From positions 186,001 to 250,000 of the forward strand of contig NZ_JAEAGR010000001.1 of the NCBI RefSeq assembly GCF_015999265.1: a stretch of 64,000 bases of DNA, written 5' to 3'. The position numbers and the translations under genes are program-made. Within the stretch, counting starts at the first letter, position 1, and the number at the start of each line of letters is the position of its first letter. Under the pieces are notes generated by a model. It did no database searches. It saw only the letters and a list, made by a program, of their open reading frames with translations, and was not told where the DNA came from. This document shows, in pieces, positions 25,957-35,400 of this stretch. Source of the stretch: Mobilitalea sibirica (lineage in GTDB: Bacteria > Bacillota > Clostridia > Lachnospirales > Lachnospiraceae).

Positions 25957-26436
25957 TTATAAAGATATCACAATATCCTTACCGATAGGATGATACTGCC
26001 TGTATTTTACTCCGGAGGAGTCAAGCATACGTTTTGCAGCTATTACAGATTCGGTATCTGCATATTTATCACACATATATATGATTTCAGTGATTCCTTT
26101 TTGAATAATCGCTTTGGTACATTCATTGCATGGGAACAGAGTTGTATAGATTTTAGCACCTTTCATATGTGTACCCGTATAATTTAAGATAGCGTTTAGT
26201 TCTGCATGGCATACATAAAAATACTTTGTATCGAGACCATTACCTTCCCTGTCCCAAGGATAATCGTCATCGGAGCAACCGATTGGCATACCGTTGTAAC
26301 CAACGGAGAGAATTTTGTTGTCCTCACTAACGATACAGGCTCCGACACTGGTACTTGGGTCTTTGCTACGCTCGGTTGATAAAAGAGCAATTCCCATAAA
26401 ATATTCATCCCATTTGATATAGTCCTGCTTTTTCAT
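25957..26436 (-). CDS. dCMP deaminase family protein
   Basis: A 159-aa zinc-dependent deaminase converting dCMP to dUMP for the thymidylate pathway. The zinc and catalytic motif is CHAELNAIL (His and Glu) with PCNECTKAI (two Cys). SKDPSTSVGACIV near residue 25 and GYNGMPIGCSDD are typical of the dCMP/ComEB group rather than cytidine deaminases. GAAGGGGAAAG lies upstream on the minus strand. Functionally it feeds thyA, which lies 8 kb away. Confidence 0.92.
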   Translation of the reverse strand: MKKQDYIKWDEYFMGIALLSTERSKDPSTSVGACIVSEDNKILSVGYNGMPIGCSDDDYPWDREGNGLDTKYFYVCHAELNAILNYTGTHMKGAKIYTTLFPCNECTKAIIQKGITEIIYMCDKYADTESVIAAKRMLDSSGVKYRQYHPIGKDIVISL

Positions 26437-26534
26437 ATGTAACTTTCCCCTTCCTTCTGAGTTGATTCAAGTTAATATCTATAATTTATAATAGCAATTT
26501 ATTAATAAATATACAACAGTTTTTGCTCTTTGGC

Positions 26535-26558
26535 AAAAGATAATATCAACTATCTTTT
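26535..26558 (-). terminator. Possible weak terminator after pyk
   Basis: TATCTTTT/AAAAGATA arms of eight bp around an eight-base loop lie between pyk and the deaminase. The stem is AT-rich and the T-run is short, so it may not be efficient. Confidence 0.4.
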
Positions 26559-26717
26559 ATCACTCATATAACTAATATTCGAATTATAAATGCTTAACTA
26601 AGTATTTCAGAGAGAAAGATTACATAAAAAATCCGAAGCAATGTATTTACAAGAAAATAGTTCGATTTTATCTTTGCATAAGATATTATCCTAAGCTATC
26701 ATACGAATAATTGCAAA

Positions 26718-28145
26718 TTATTCTTTGCTTCCAGCTATTTGAACCTTTATAATGTTGGTGGTTCCTGATATACCAAGTGGAACTCCGGCTGTAAGTACAG
26801 CCAGTTCGCCATCCTTTAAATATCCGGCATTTTCTACAGCATCAATAGAGTGGTCAAACAATTCAAAGGTATCATGCTCTACGGCAATCATAAGGGGAGT
26901 TACACCCCAAGCAAGATTTAATTGTCTGTATACTACAGAATCCGTGGTGCAGGCCAAGATTGGACAAGCCGGACGGTATCTGGATACCATACGGGCGGTT
27001 CTACCGGAAGTTGTGACGGTAATAATCATTTTCGCATTCAAATCATGGGCGGTGGTAACAGTTGCTCGGGAAATAGCATCCGTAATGTCGGGATTCTGGG
27101 AGACATCCTGGATACGAAAACGCTTTTTATAATCGATATCAGCTTCTGCTCGAATTGCAATCTTTACCATGGTTTTTAAAGCCTCTACCGGATAACAACC
27201 TGCGGCTGTTTCACCGGAAAGCATGATGGCACTGGTACCGTCATAGATCGCATTCGCCACATCAGTGGTTTCCGCTCTTGTAGGACGGGGATTCTTTATC
27301 ATGGAATCAAGCATCTGCGTTGCGGTAATTACCTGCTTACCTCTATTATAAACTTTCTTTATAATCATCTTTTGAATCACGGGTACTTCTTCATAAGGAA
27401 CTTCAACACCCATATCGCCACGAGCAATCATGATACCGTCCGCAGCTTCTATGATTTCATCAATATTTTCTACCCCTTGCAAGTTTTCTATTTTCGCAAT
27501 TATTTTTGTCTGTGAGTTATGCTCATCAAGTATTCTTCTGATTTCCTTTACATCTTCTGCTGTTCTAACAAATGAAGCGGCTATAAAATCATATCCATGT
27601 TCAATTGCAAATAAAATATCTTCTCTGTCTTTATCGCTGATAAAAGGCATGGACAGATGAGCACCGGGAACATTAACACCTTTTTTGTTTGATACAGTTC
27701 CGCCGTTCTTAACTTCACAGACAATTTTCTTATCAGCTATTTCGATTACGGACATCTCAATTAGACCATCATCAATTAATATGGTGGTTCCAACGAGGAT
27801 ATCATTTATTAATTCCGGATAGCTGATGGATACGCCGTTTTCGTTACCTTCTATTTTTTCGGTATATAGGGTAAAGGTCTGACCTGCCTGCAGTTGAATT
27901 TTCTTATCATCCTTGAAAGTACCAATTCGAATTTCCGGTCCTTTGGTATCAAGTAGTGTAGCGATTGGCATGTTCAACTCTTTTCTAAATTGTTCAATCT
28001 TTCTAAATCTCCCCAGATGCTCTGCGTGATCTGCATGAGAGAAATTAAAACGAGCAACGTCCATACCGGAAAGAATTAAATCCTTCAAGATTTTATCGTC
28101 GTCTGTTGATGGGCCTAGGGTACAAATAATTTTTGTCTTTCTCAT
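26718..28145 (-). CDS. pyk: Pyruvate kinase
   Basis: A 475-aa glycolytic enzyme transferring phosphate from PEP to ADP. RKTKIICTLGPSTDDD at the N-terminus, the NFSHADHAEH active-site segment, KIENLQGVENIDEI (catalytic Lys), ARGDMGVEVPYEEVP and TATQMLDSMI are all intact. It lacks the extra C-terminal PEP-utiliser domain present in the roughly 585-aa enzymes of many Firmicutes. CAAAGGAG precedes the minus-strand ATG. The same window encodes PPDK, which can work in the reverse direction or as a PPi-dependent alternative. Confidence 0.97.
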   Translation of the reverse strand: MRKTKIICTLGPSTDDDKILKDLILSGMDVARFNFSHADHAEHLGRFRKIEQFRKELNMPIATLLDTKGPEIRIGTFKDDKKIQLQAGQTFTLYTEKIEGNENGVSISYPELINDILVGTTILIDDGLIEMSVIEIADKKIVCEVKNGGTVSNKKGVNVPGAHLSMPFISDKDREDILFAIEHGYDFIAASFVRTAEDVKEIRRILDEHNSQTKIIAKIENLQGVENIDEIIEAADGIMIARGDMGVEVPYEEVPVIQKMIIKKVYNRGKQVITATQMLDSMIKNPRPTRAETTDVANAIYDGTSAIMLSGETAAGCYPVEALKTMVKIAIRAEADIDYKKRFRIQDVSQNPDITDAISRATVTTAHDLNAKMIITVTTSGRTARMVSRYRPACPILACTTDSVVYRQLNLAWGVTPLMIAVEHDTFELFDHSIDAVENAGYLKDGELAVLTAGVPLGISGTTNIIKVQIAGSKE

Positions 28146-28262
28146 ACTTTTTACTCCTTTGGTATTATATTGACAGATTCCTTTATAGATAACCGACTAT
28201 GGTTTTTTACTATATCATTACAAACATTTTCACCAATTTTTTCATGGCATATACATATTTTA

Positions 28263-28943
28263 TTATATCTTAATTCCTTTGATTTTACGGTGTTTGATAC
28301 CGGTTTTTTTATTTAGATGAAGATAGATAAGGTAAAGACTTAGACTTCCTAATAATACAAGTAATATAATAAGCAACGCACTGTGCAGGAAGAATGTATC
28401 CGGCAGGATATTAATAACAGGGTCAGTTGCCGGATCGAATAACCAATAATCGTTATTAAAAAATAATTTATGAAATACAAGAAACGAGGTATCAAAATCT
28501 ATTGCCATGAAAAGACCTAACGTAAGCGGAAGAACTATGGCTGTTATTGCTGATACTGGTAAAAAACTGTAATCCTTTTTCTTGATTTTTTGTAGAATTA
28601 TCATAATAACAATAATGAAGGAGAGTGCGACAAGCAAATAAAAGAATGTAAAAATATTTTTGACTTCTTCAAAATGCTGTATACCGGACTCGGAGGAGGG
28701 AAGAGTTGGAAACTCTAATCTTCCCTGGAAAAAGGGTGAGGAGTAATCGATGAGTGCATTATAATTATCAATGATTTCTTCTTTACTATAACCGGAGGTT
28801 TCCACTATGTTTAGATAATTCACATCAAAATAGTATAACGGCCTAAAATTAATCGTGATGATCACGGATAGGGAAATAAAAAACAGAGTGAAAACAACCC
28901 CTATAAGTATGTCAGTAATTTTGAAACGCTTTCTTTTATGCAT
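28263..28943 (-). CDS. DUF1461/TIGR01906 membrane protein, Lit-like lipoprotein acyltransferase candidate
   Basis: A 226-aa protein with four predicted membrane helices (about residues 10-32, 98-118, 128-150 and 185-212). The segment GIQHFEEVKNIF after the first helix and FLVFHKLFFNNDYWLFDP before the last carry the two conserved histidines and FxNDxW pattern of the DUF1461 family. To my knowledge that family includes Lit, the lipoprotein intramolecular transacylase of low-GC Gram-positives, which moves an acyl chain to the N-terminal Cys of lipoproteins. Several lipoproteins are encoded in this window. The biochemical assignment is inferred from the motif pattern. Confidence 0.7.
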   Translation of the reverse strand: MHKRKRFKITDILIGVVFTLFFISLSVIITINFRPLYYFDVNYLNIVETSGYSKEEIIDNYNALIDYSSPFFQGRLEFPTLPSSESGIQHFEEVKNIFTFFYLLVALSFIIVIMIILQKIKKKDYSFLPVSAITAIVLPLTLGLFMAIDFDTSFLVFHKLFFNNDYWLFDPATDPVINILPDTFFLHSALLIILLVLLGSLSLYLIYLHLNKKTGIKHRKIKGIKI

Positions 28944-29140
28944 AACATTTCTCCTTAACCTTTATCTAATTCAATACGCATTATAGTACACTTTCTAAAC
29001 GAATGCAACTGGGTTCTATTTAAAAAGCTTACATTGGTAAAAACCGTGAAAATTTTAAGAACAAAGATGAGTAACTTTGGAGTTTTTTACAACGAATTGA
29101 TATATTAGAAAAAACGATAAGAAACATAAGTATTAATAAA

Positions 29141-29169
29141 TTGCATTCATCATTTAAGTAGTGTAGAAT
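29141..29169 (+). promoter_or_regulatory. Promoter of purH
   Basis: TTGCAT (29141-29146), a 17-base spacer and TAGAAT (29164-29169) in the 28944-29293 divergent spacer, giving a leader of about 118 bases. Confidence 0.5.
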
Positions 29170-29188
29170 TTTTTGTAGAATAACAAAA

Positions 29189-29258
29189 GTGTCTTTTCTC
29201 AGGGCTTTACCTGAGACCATAGTAGCCTTAATCGTTGTAGATAATTGTGAGAAGACAC
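29189..29258 (+). promoter_or_regulatory. Structured leader RNA upstream of purH
   Basis: An outer stem GTGTCTTTTCTCA (29189-29201) with TGAGAAGACAC (29248-29258), and an inner hairpin CTCAGG(GCTTTA)CCTGAG that shares the CTCA bases, so the two pairings compete. The position right before purH suggests regulation, but the sequence does not match the ZTP or purine riboswitch consensus as I know them, and no terminator follows. Confidence 0.4.
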
Positions 29259-29293
29259 AAGTAGAATGAATTTTAAGAAAAAGGAGAGAAAAT

Positions 29294-30847
29294 ATGAGAG
29301 CATTGATCAGTGTATCGGATAAGACGGGTATAGTAGAGTTGGCTAAGGAGCTGGTTTCCCTGGGAGTGGAGATTATATCAACCGGGGGTACCTATGGTAA
29401 ACTGAAGGAAGCCGGCATTCCGGCAATCGAAGTATCAGAGCTTACCGGATTTCCTGAATGTTTGGATGGAAGAGTGAAGACGTTACATCCGGCCGTACAT
29501 GCGGGCTTACTTGCCATGAGAAGTAATCCTTCGCACATGAAGCAGCTGGCAGATCTAAATATTGAAACCATTGATATTGTGGTTGTAAATCTTTATCCTT
29601 TTAAGGCTACGATTTTAAAGGATGGAGTTACCCGCTTGGAAGCAGTGGAGAATATTGATATCGGAGGGCCCACTATGCTTCGTTCTGCTGCTAAAAATTA
29701 TCAGGATGTTGCAGTTGTTGTTGATCCGAGAGATTATGATAAGGTGCTTTCCGAACTAAAACAGACCAATGAAATATCTCTTGATACGAAATTCTATCTG
29801 ATGCAGAAGGTGTTTATGCATACATCTTCCTATGACACTATGATTGCTGATTATCTTAAGAAAGAGAGAAATGATAAAGAGCTTCCGGAAACTCTAACTA
29901 TGACCTTTGAGAAGGTTCAGGACATGAGATACGGTGAGAATCCTCATCAGGCTGCAGCTTTTTACCGTGAGATTGGTAAGAAGAAGGGCTCTATCACTGA
30001 TGCAGTTCAGCTAAACGGTAAGGAATTATCCTTTAATAATATCAATGATACCAATGGAGCATTAGAATTATTAAAGGAATTCAAGGAACCCACTGTGGTT
30101 GCCAGTAAGCATGGTAATCCTTGTGGGGTAGGCAGTGCGGATAACATCTACGGTGCATGGAAAAAAGCCTTTGGAGCGGATAAGGTATCCATTTTTGGAG
30201 GTATCGTAGTTGCGAATCGAGAAATTACCTTAGAGGTTGCCCAGGAGATGAAGGAAATCTTTTTAGAGGTGGTAGTAGCTCCCTCCTTTGAAAAGGCTGC
30301 CTTAGAGCTTCTTCAAACCAAGAAAAACATCCGTTTATTAGAGCTTAAGGACATTGAAGTGCCTCAGGATGAAAATGCATATGATTTAAAGAAGGTAAAC
30401 GGCGGACTGATTGTTCAGACGATTGACAGTAAACTATTAAACGAAGAAGATTTAAAGGTAGTAACTTATCGCGTTCCTACCGATAAGGAAATGGAAGACT
30501 TAAGATTTGCCTGGAAAGTGGTGAAGTTTGTTAAATCGAATGGTATTGCCCTTGCCAAAGATAAACAGTCTGTTGGTATCGGTCCCGGACAGGTAAATCG
30601 AATATGGGCAACGAAGCAGTCCATTGAACATGCCGCAGAGCTAATTAATGAAAATGCTACAAAAGGAGCGGTACTTGCTTCCGATGCTTTCTTCCCGTTT
30701 GATGATTGTGTAGAGGCGGCTCACAAAGCAGGAATTACTGCCATAATTCAACCGGGTGGTGCAAACCGTGATGAAGACTCCATTAAGAAATGTAATGAAT
30801 ATGGAATCGCTATGGTGTTCACCGGTATGAGACATTTCAAACACTAG
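29294..30847 (+). CDS. purH: Bifunctional AICAR transformylase/IMP cyclohydrolase
   Basis: A 517-aa enzyme catalysing the last two steps to IMP. Residues 1-200 form the MGS-like IMP cyclohydrolase domain ([42 protein letters not shown]). The C-terminal part is AICAR transformylase with [14 protein letters not shown], the catalytic [10 protein letters not shown] and [19 protein letters not shown] precedes the ATG. IMP is the substrate of guaB, 7 kb upstream. Confidence 0.97.
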   Translation: MRALISVSDKTGIVELAKELVSLGVEIISTGGTYGKLKEAGIPAIEVSELTGFPECLDGRVKTLHPAVHAGLLAMRSNPSHMKQLADLNIETIDIVVVNLYPFKATILKDGVTRLEAVENIDIGGPTMLRSAAKNYQDVAVVVDPRDYDKVLSELKQTNEISLDTKFYLMQKVFMHTSSYDTMIADYLKKERNDKELPETLTMTFEKVQDMRYGENPHQAAAFYREIGKKKGSITDAVQLNGKELSFNNINDTNGALELLKEFKEPTVVASKHGNPCGVGSADNIYGAWKKAFGADKVSIFGGIVVANREITLEVAQEMKEIFLEVVVAPSFEKAALELLQTKKNIRLLELKDIEVPQDENAYDLKKVNGGLIVQTIDSKLLNEEDLKVVTYRVPTDKEMEDLRFAWKVVKFVKSNGIALAKDKQSVGIGPGQVNRIWATKQSIEHAAELINENATKGAVLASDAFFPFDDCVEAAHKAGITAIIQPGGANRDEDSIKKCNEYGIAMVFTGMRHFKH

Positions 30848-31019
30848 GGAAGTGTTAAGAAGCATAGATGTCTCAATATATTATTAATTTTTATATAATT
30901 TGTTGGATATTTCTAAAATAACTTAAGTAGACATATATCGCCAAAATATGATAAAATCTCTAATTATTCTAGGTTTTTTTACTAGTTTCTACTAATTATC
31001 ACTATTTAAGGAGGCACAT

Positions 31020-31379
31020 ATGTCTAGGATTAACACAGTAACGCACATAGGAAAAAAGGTGTTTTATTTCGATTATTCAGGTTGTATGAGTTCTGAACTT
31101 CCTCAAATTATTAGTGAGGCAAATGAACTTATTAAAAAAGAAAAAGAGGGAACAGTTCTCACTTTAACGAATGTAGAAGGTATGCACTTTAATAAAGATG
31201 TAATTAGTTTATTTAAAGAGCAAACTGCAAGTACAAAGCAATATGTAAAAGCGAGTGCTTTGATAGGTTTAGGAGGTTTACACAGAATTGCACTTGATGC
31301 TGTTACTAGATTTTCAAGAGCAGATATCAAGGTATTTCAAGATAAAAGTGAGGCACTTAATTGGCTCACGATTAATTAA
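31020..31379 (+). CDS. STAS/SpoIIAA-like small protein of unknown function
   Basis: A 119-aa cytosolic protein with alternating beta and alpha segments (KKVFYFDYSGCMSSELPQII, GTVLTLTNVEGMHFNKDVI, ALIGLGGLHRIALDAV, ADIKVFQDKSEALNWL) that fit a SpoIIAA/STAS-like fold. No catalytic motif or phosphorylatable Ser motif can be named with confidence. TAAGGAGGC is upstream of the ATG and a strong terminator follows, so it is a single-gene unit. Similar small proteins occur singly in many clostridia and are normally left as hypothetical. Confidence 0.6.
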   Translation: MSRINTVTHIGKKVFYFDYSGCMSSELPQIISEANELIKKEKEGTVLTLTNVEGMHFNKDVISLFKEQTASTKQYVKASALIGLGGLHRIALDAVTRFSRADIKVFQDKSEALNWLTIN

Positions 31380-31472
31380 ACAAGTTTAATTATGAATAAG
31401 AATAATTTTGTATTAGACCTAAGATATGAAAGAGATTGTATGTACTTAAATATCTGAACCAATTATCATAAA

Positions 31473-31520
31473 AAGAACAGGAAAGTTGACTTTATATATC
31501 ATGCTTTCCTGTTCTTCTAT
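31473..31520 (+). terminator. Intrinsic terminator of the STAS-like gene
   Basis: AAGAACAGGAAAG (31473-31485) and CTTTCCTGTTCTT (31504-31516) form a perfect 13-bp stem, with only a short T-rich tail (CTATCTT). Confidence 0.8.
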
Positions 31521-31534
31521 CTTATGAGGCTGTT

Positions 31535-31680
31535 GAAACAACCCCTATGTTACAACCCATCCTACTTATAACGAAAATGATTGAATGTCATAAGTATTCG
31601 CAAGCGATGCAATAATAAATGTAAAATAGTGCTAAGCAAAGCACCACTAAAGGTATTTTGACACTTATCATAGGGTTTCG
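31535..31680. repeat. Imperfect palindromic intergenic element
   Basis: Outer segments GAAACAACCCCTATG and CATAGGGTTTC are imperfect inverted copies. Inside, TAGTGCT (31627-31633) faces AGCACCACTA (31640-31649). There is no coding frame. It fills most of the 31380-31791 spacer and resembles the other long palindromes only in general form. Confidence 0.4.
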
Positions 31681-31791
31681 CTATTTTTATATAAACTTAA
31701 TATAGAAACACTGATTTGCTTGCAGAATGCTTTAAACACTCAGATCAAATATGCATCCATATCTATACAAATTACATTATTTTCGCTGTGA

Positions 31792-31992
31792 TTATAACTT
31801 TGTTACATTAGCTGCCTGAGGGCCTTTATCGCCATCAACAACTTCAAATTCAACCTTGTCGCCTTCTTCAAGAACCTTAAACCCATCCATCATAAGAGCG
31901 GAAAAATGTACGAAAACATCATTGCCCTCTTCGTCAGAAATAAAACCAAACCCCTTTTTTGCATTAAACCACTTAACTGTTCCCATTTTCAT
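31792..31992 (-). CDS. Cold-shock domain protein
   Basis: A 66-aa single OB-fold RNA chaperone. The RNP1 motif KKGFGFI and RNP2 motif DVFVHF are intact, with conserved aromatic residues (W, F) in TVKWFN. It binds single-stranded RNA and DNA, preventing secondary structure. AGGAGGC precedes the minus-strand ATG. The AT-rich upstream stretch (32000-32220) is shared with the divergent M16 protease gene. Confidence 0.97.
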   Translation of the reverse strand: MKMGTVKWFNAKKGFGFISDEEGNDVFVHFSALMMDGFKVLEEGDKVEFEVVDGDKGPQAANVTKL

Positions 31993-32227
31993 AAAAATTG
32001 CCTCCTAAAAAAACGATTAAAATTGCATTACTATTATTAGTAATGATAGTCTAAATTTAGCATAATTTATGAAAAAAGTCAAACAAACTTTGTAGTATTC
32101 TGTAACATTTTCGTAATCATTTTATGTATCTAAGAAATGACAAATCAAAGAAATTATGTTATTATGAATAAGCACTTACTATATATTGCCATACTTATTG
32201 CGAAGATATATGACAGGAGGTTTCAAT

Positions 32228-35161
32228 ATGAATTTTAAGGTTCCTTTCTCATACGATTTTGCTTTTGAGGATAAATTAGATGATGTAAACGGATTGGGGA
32301 TATTACTGTTCCATAAAAAAACCGGAGCAAGGGTTGCCCTGATTGCTAATGAGGATGATAATAAAGTGTTTTCCGTCGGATTTCGGACACCGCCAAAGAA
32401 CAGTACCGGGGTGGCGCATATTATTGAGCACTCGGTATTATGCGGTTCAAAACACTTTCCTGCGAAGGATCCTTTTGTTGAACTGGCAAAGGGATCTTTA
32501 AATACTTTTTTAAATGCAATGACCTATTCTGATCGTACCGTTTATCCGGTTGCAAGTCAGAATACACAGGATTTTAAGAATTTGATGCATGTATATCTGG
32601 ATGCGGTTTTCTTTCCTAATATATATGAGCGTAAGGAGATTTTCCAACAAGAGGGCTGGCATTATGAGTTGGAAAATGAGGCGGATGATTTAAAATATAA
32701 CGGTGTCGTCTATAACGAGATGAAGGGAGCCTTCTCATCACCGGAGCAGATGCTGTTTCGTATGAATCTCAACTCTCTCTTCCCGGATACAGCTTACGGT
32801 GTGGAATCTGGTGGTGATCCGGACTTTATACCGGAGCTTTCCTATGAAGAATTTCTGGATTTTCATAAGACGTACTATCATCCATCCAATAGCTATATCT
32901 ATCTGTATGGCGATATGGATTTTGAGGAGAGATTACAGTGGTTGGATCAGGAGTATCTTGGAAAGTTTGACCGATTGGAGGTAAATTCAGCAATCACACT
33001 TCAGAAGGGTTTTGATGTAATGAAGGAAATTGTTGCATACTATCCTCTGGGAGAAGGTGAAGATGTAGCCGAGAATACCTATCTAAGCTACAATACCGTA
33101 ATCGGTACGACGATGTCGAAAGAGCTTAACCTTTCCTTTATGATATTGGATTATGTATTACTTGATGCACCGGGGGCGCCGGTAAAACAAGCACTTTTGG
33201 ATGCGCAGATGGGAAAGGATATCTTAAGCAGTTATCTGAGCGAATATCTGCAACCAACCCTTTCCATCGTAGCAAAAAACAGTGACGAAGATAAGAAGGA
33301 ACAGTTCTTAACCACGATAAGGCAAGCCCTTACTAAGGTTGCCGAAGAGGGAGTTGATGAAAAATCTCTGAGAGCTGCAATTAATTATTATGAATTTAAA
33401 TATCGGGAAGCGGATTACGGCGCATTTCCCAAAGGGCTTATGTATGGTCTTCGCGTTATGGGTATCTGGCTTTATGATGACAATAACCCCTTCCAGAGCC
33501 TAAAAGATACTGTTCTATATGACCGTTTAAAAGAAAAGATTGGAACCGGTTATTATGAACAGTTAATTCGCGATTATCTGCTTAATAATACGCATTCTAC
33601 TATGATTGTCTTAAAACCGAAAGCAGGACTTAATACGGAGAGAGAGGAGGCAGTTAAGAATAAACTGTCTGCTTATAAGGCCGGTCTTTCAAAAGAAGAG
33701 ATAGATAACATCATAGAAGAAACAAGGAAGCTAAGAGAGTTTCAGGAAAAACCCTCCACCAAGGAAGAGCTGGAGGCGATTCCTTTGCTTGCTAGAGAGG
33801 ATATCGGCAAGGAGGTACAGCCTCTTTATAACACTGAGCTTAAGGTAGAGGATGTTAAGGTGATACACCATAATGTATTTACCAATGAGATTGCTTATCT
33901 CAGATTGTTATTCGATGTCAGTGACATTCCTAAGGATCTGCTTCCCTATATGTCACTCTTATCTCTAATCCTTGGATATGTAAATACAGAGAATTATAGC
34001 TATCTGGAGCTTTCCAATGAGATTAATATTCATACCGGTGGGATAAGTACAGATGTTAAAAGCTTTGCAATCAAGGGAAGCGATCAATATCTGCCGGTAT
34101 TCGAATTTAGTACTAAGGTTTTATATCATAAGTTACCGGAAGCGTTCCGGCTAATGGAGGAGATGCTATATCGGACCTACTTTGACGATACAAAGAGGCT
34201 GAAAGAGATTGTAGATGAGATGAAATCCAGAATGCAGATGCGCTTTAATTCCTCGGGTCATTCTGTTGCAGTTGACCGGGCCATGTCATATTATTCTGCC
34301 CATGGGCTGTTTAAGGAAATAACAACCGGTATCACCTTCTATAAATTCTTGGAGGAATTGGTAGTAAAATTTGATGAGAAAAAGGGTGAAGCGGTTTCAA
34401 AACTAAAAGAACTGATGAAGATAATATTCAGAAAGGATAAGCTTCTTGTCAGTATCACTGCAGATGAAGAAGGAATTCGTCTTTTGAAAAAACAGTTTCC
34501 GGCATTTATCATCGGCTTAAAGGATAGAGAAGATAAAGCTTATGAAGAGTATGATAGGCAGGAAATGGTCCCTACCTGCCATAACGAAGGCTTTAAAACA
34601 GCTATGCAGGTACAGTATGTTGCCCGTGCTGGTAATTTCCTTAAGGCAGGCTATCAATATACCGGAGCTCTTAAAGTGTTAAAGATTATCTTAAGCTATG
34701 ATTACCTTTGGAATAATGTTCGGGTAAAGGGCGGAGCTTATGGATGCATGTGTAACTTTTCCGGCGTAGACGGCGACGCATATTTTACCTCCTACCGGGA
34801 TCCGAACTTAAAAGAGACAAATCAGATATATGAAAAATGCCATGAATTTGTAGCCAACTATGATGCGGATGAAAGGGATATTACTAAGAATATCATCGGC
34901 ACCATCAGTTCTCTGGATACGCCGTTAACACCGCAGTCCAAAGGAAAGCGATCCCTAAGTATGTATCTGGCCGGAATTACCATGGAGGATTTACAGAGGG
35001 AAAGAGATGAGATATTAAAAGTTTCTATTAAGGATATTCGTGCTTTATCCGGTATTGTGAAATCAATTACGGATGCCGGCTATATCTGTGTCATCGGCAA
35101 TGAGAAAAAGATTGAAGAAAACAAAGAATTATTTAAGGAAGTAAAAAAGTTACTGAAATAA
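32228..35161 (+). CDS. M16C metalloprotease (presequence protease/insulinase-like)
   Basis: A 977-aa zinc peptidase of the PreP-like M16C group, which degrades short unfolded peptides in a closed chamber. The inverted zinc motif HxxEH is HIIEH (residues 64-68), and the third ligand is in the NEMKGAFSSPEQ segment near residue 164. Four M16 domains fit the length, and the C-terminal GGAYGCMCNFSGVDGDAYFTSYRDP region is typical of the inactive half. The start at 32228 follows ACAGGAGG and removes a 14-residue in-frame extension. No signal peptide is present, so it acts in the cytosol. It stands alone, upstream of era. Confidence 0.9.
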   Translation: MNFKVPFSYDFAFEDKLDDVNGLGILLFHKKTGARVALIANEDDNKVFSVGFRTPPKNSTGVAHIIEHSVLCGSKHFPAKDPFVELAKGSLNTFLNAMTYSDRTVYPVASQNTQDFKNLMHVYLDAVFFPNIYERKEIFQQEGWHYELENEADDLKYNGVVYNEMKGAFSSPEQMLFRMNLNSLFPDTAYGVESGGDPDFIPELSYEEFLDFHKTYYHPSNSYIYLYGDMDFEERLQWLDQEYLGKFDRLEVNSAITLQKGFDVMKEIVAYYPLGEGEDVAENTYLSYNTVIGTTMSKELNLSFMILDYVLLDAPGAPVKQALLDAQMGKDILSSYLSEYLQPTLSIVAKNSDEDKKEQFLTTIRQALTKVAEEGVDEKSLRAAINYYEFKYREADYGAFPKGLMYGLRVMGIWLYDDNNPFQSLKDTVLYDRLKEKIGTGYYEQLIRDYLLNNTHSTMIVLKPKAGLNTEREEAVKNKLSAYKAGLSKEEIDNIIEETRKLREFQEKPSTKEELEAIPLLAREDIGKEVQPLYNTELKVEDVKVIHHNVFTNEIAYLRLLFDVSDIPKDLLPYMSLLSLILGYVNTENYSYLELSNEINIHTGGISTDVKSFAIKGSDQYLPVFEFSTKVLYHKLPEAFRLMEEMLYRTYFDDTKRLKEIVDEMKSRMQMRFNSSGHSVAVDRAMSYYSAHGLFKEITTGITFYKFLEELVVKFDEKKGEAVSKLKELMKIIFRKDKLLVSITADEEGIRLLKKQFPAFIIGLKDREDKAYEEYDRQEMVPTCHNEGFKTAMQVQYVARAGNFLKAGYQYTGALKVLKIILSYDYLWNNVRVKGGAYGCMCNFSGVDGDAYFTSYRDPNLKETNQIYEKCHEFVANYDADERDITKNIIGTISSLDTPLTPQSKGKRSLSMYLAGITMEDLQRERDEILKVSIKDIRALSGIVKSITDAGYICVIGNEKKIEENKELFKEVKKLLK

Positions 35162-35400
35162 ATGGAAGCATCCTGTGGATAAGCATTGAAACAAAGTCTA
35201 AAATGTGAGATAAATAGAATAAACTTTTGCCGCTAACTTAGATCATGTCATTTGTGTAAAAACAATAGAATATGTTGACTGAAGTACTCATGTATAAGAA
35301 AAAAAGAAACAGTAATTAAAATAATGTAAAATCAATTAGTTTTATACAACGGGTATGAATGATCCATGTAGCGGCTGATAAGAAAGGCTTGAGATAAAAA

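Noticed and set aside
29189-29258. ZTP or purine riboswitch before purH
   Set aside because: The conserved core sequences of those riboswitches were not found; only competing stems are visible.
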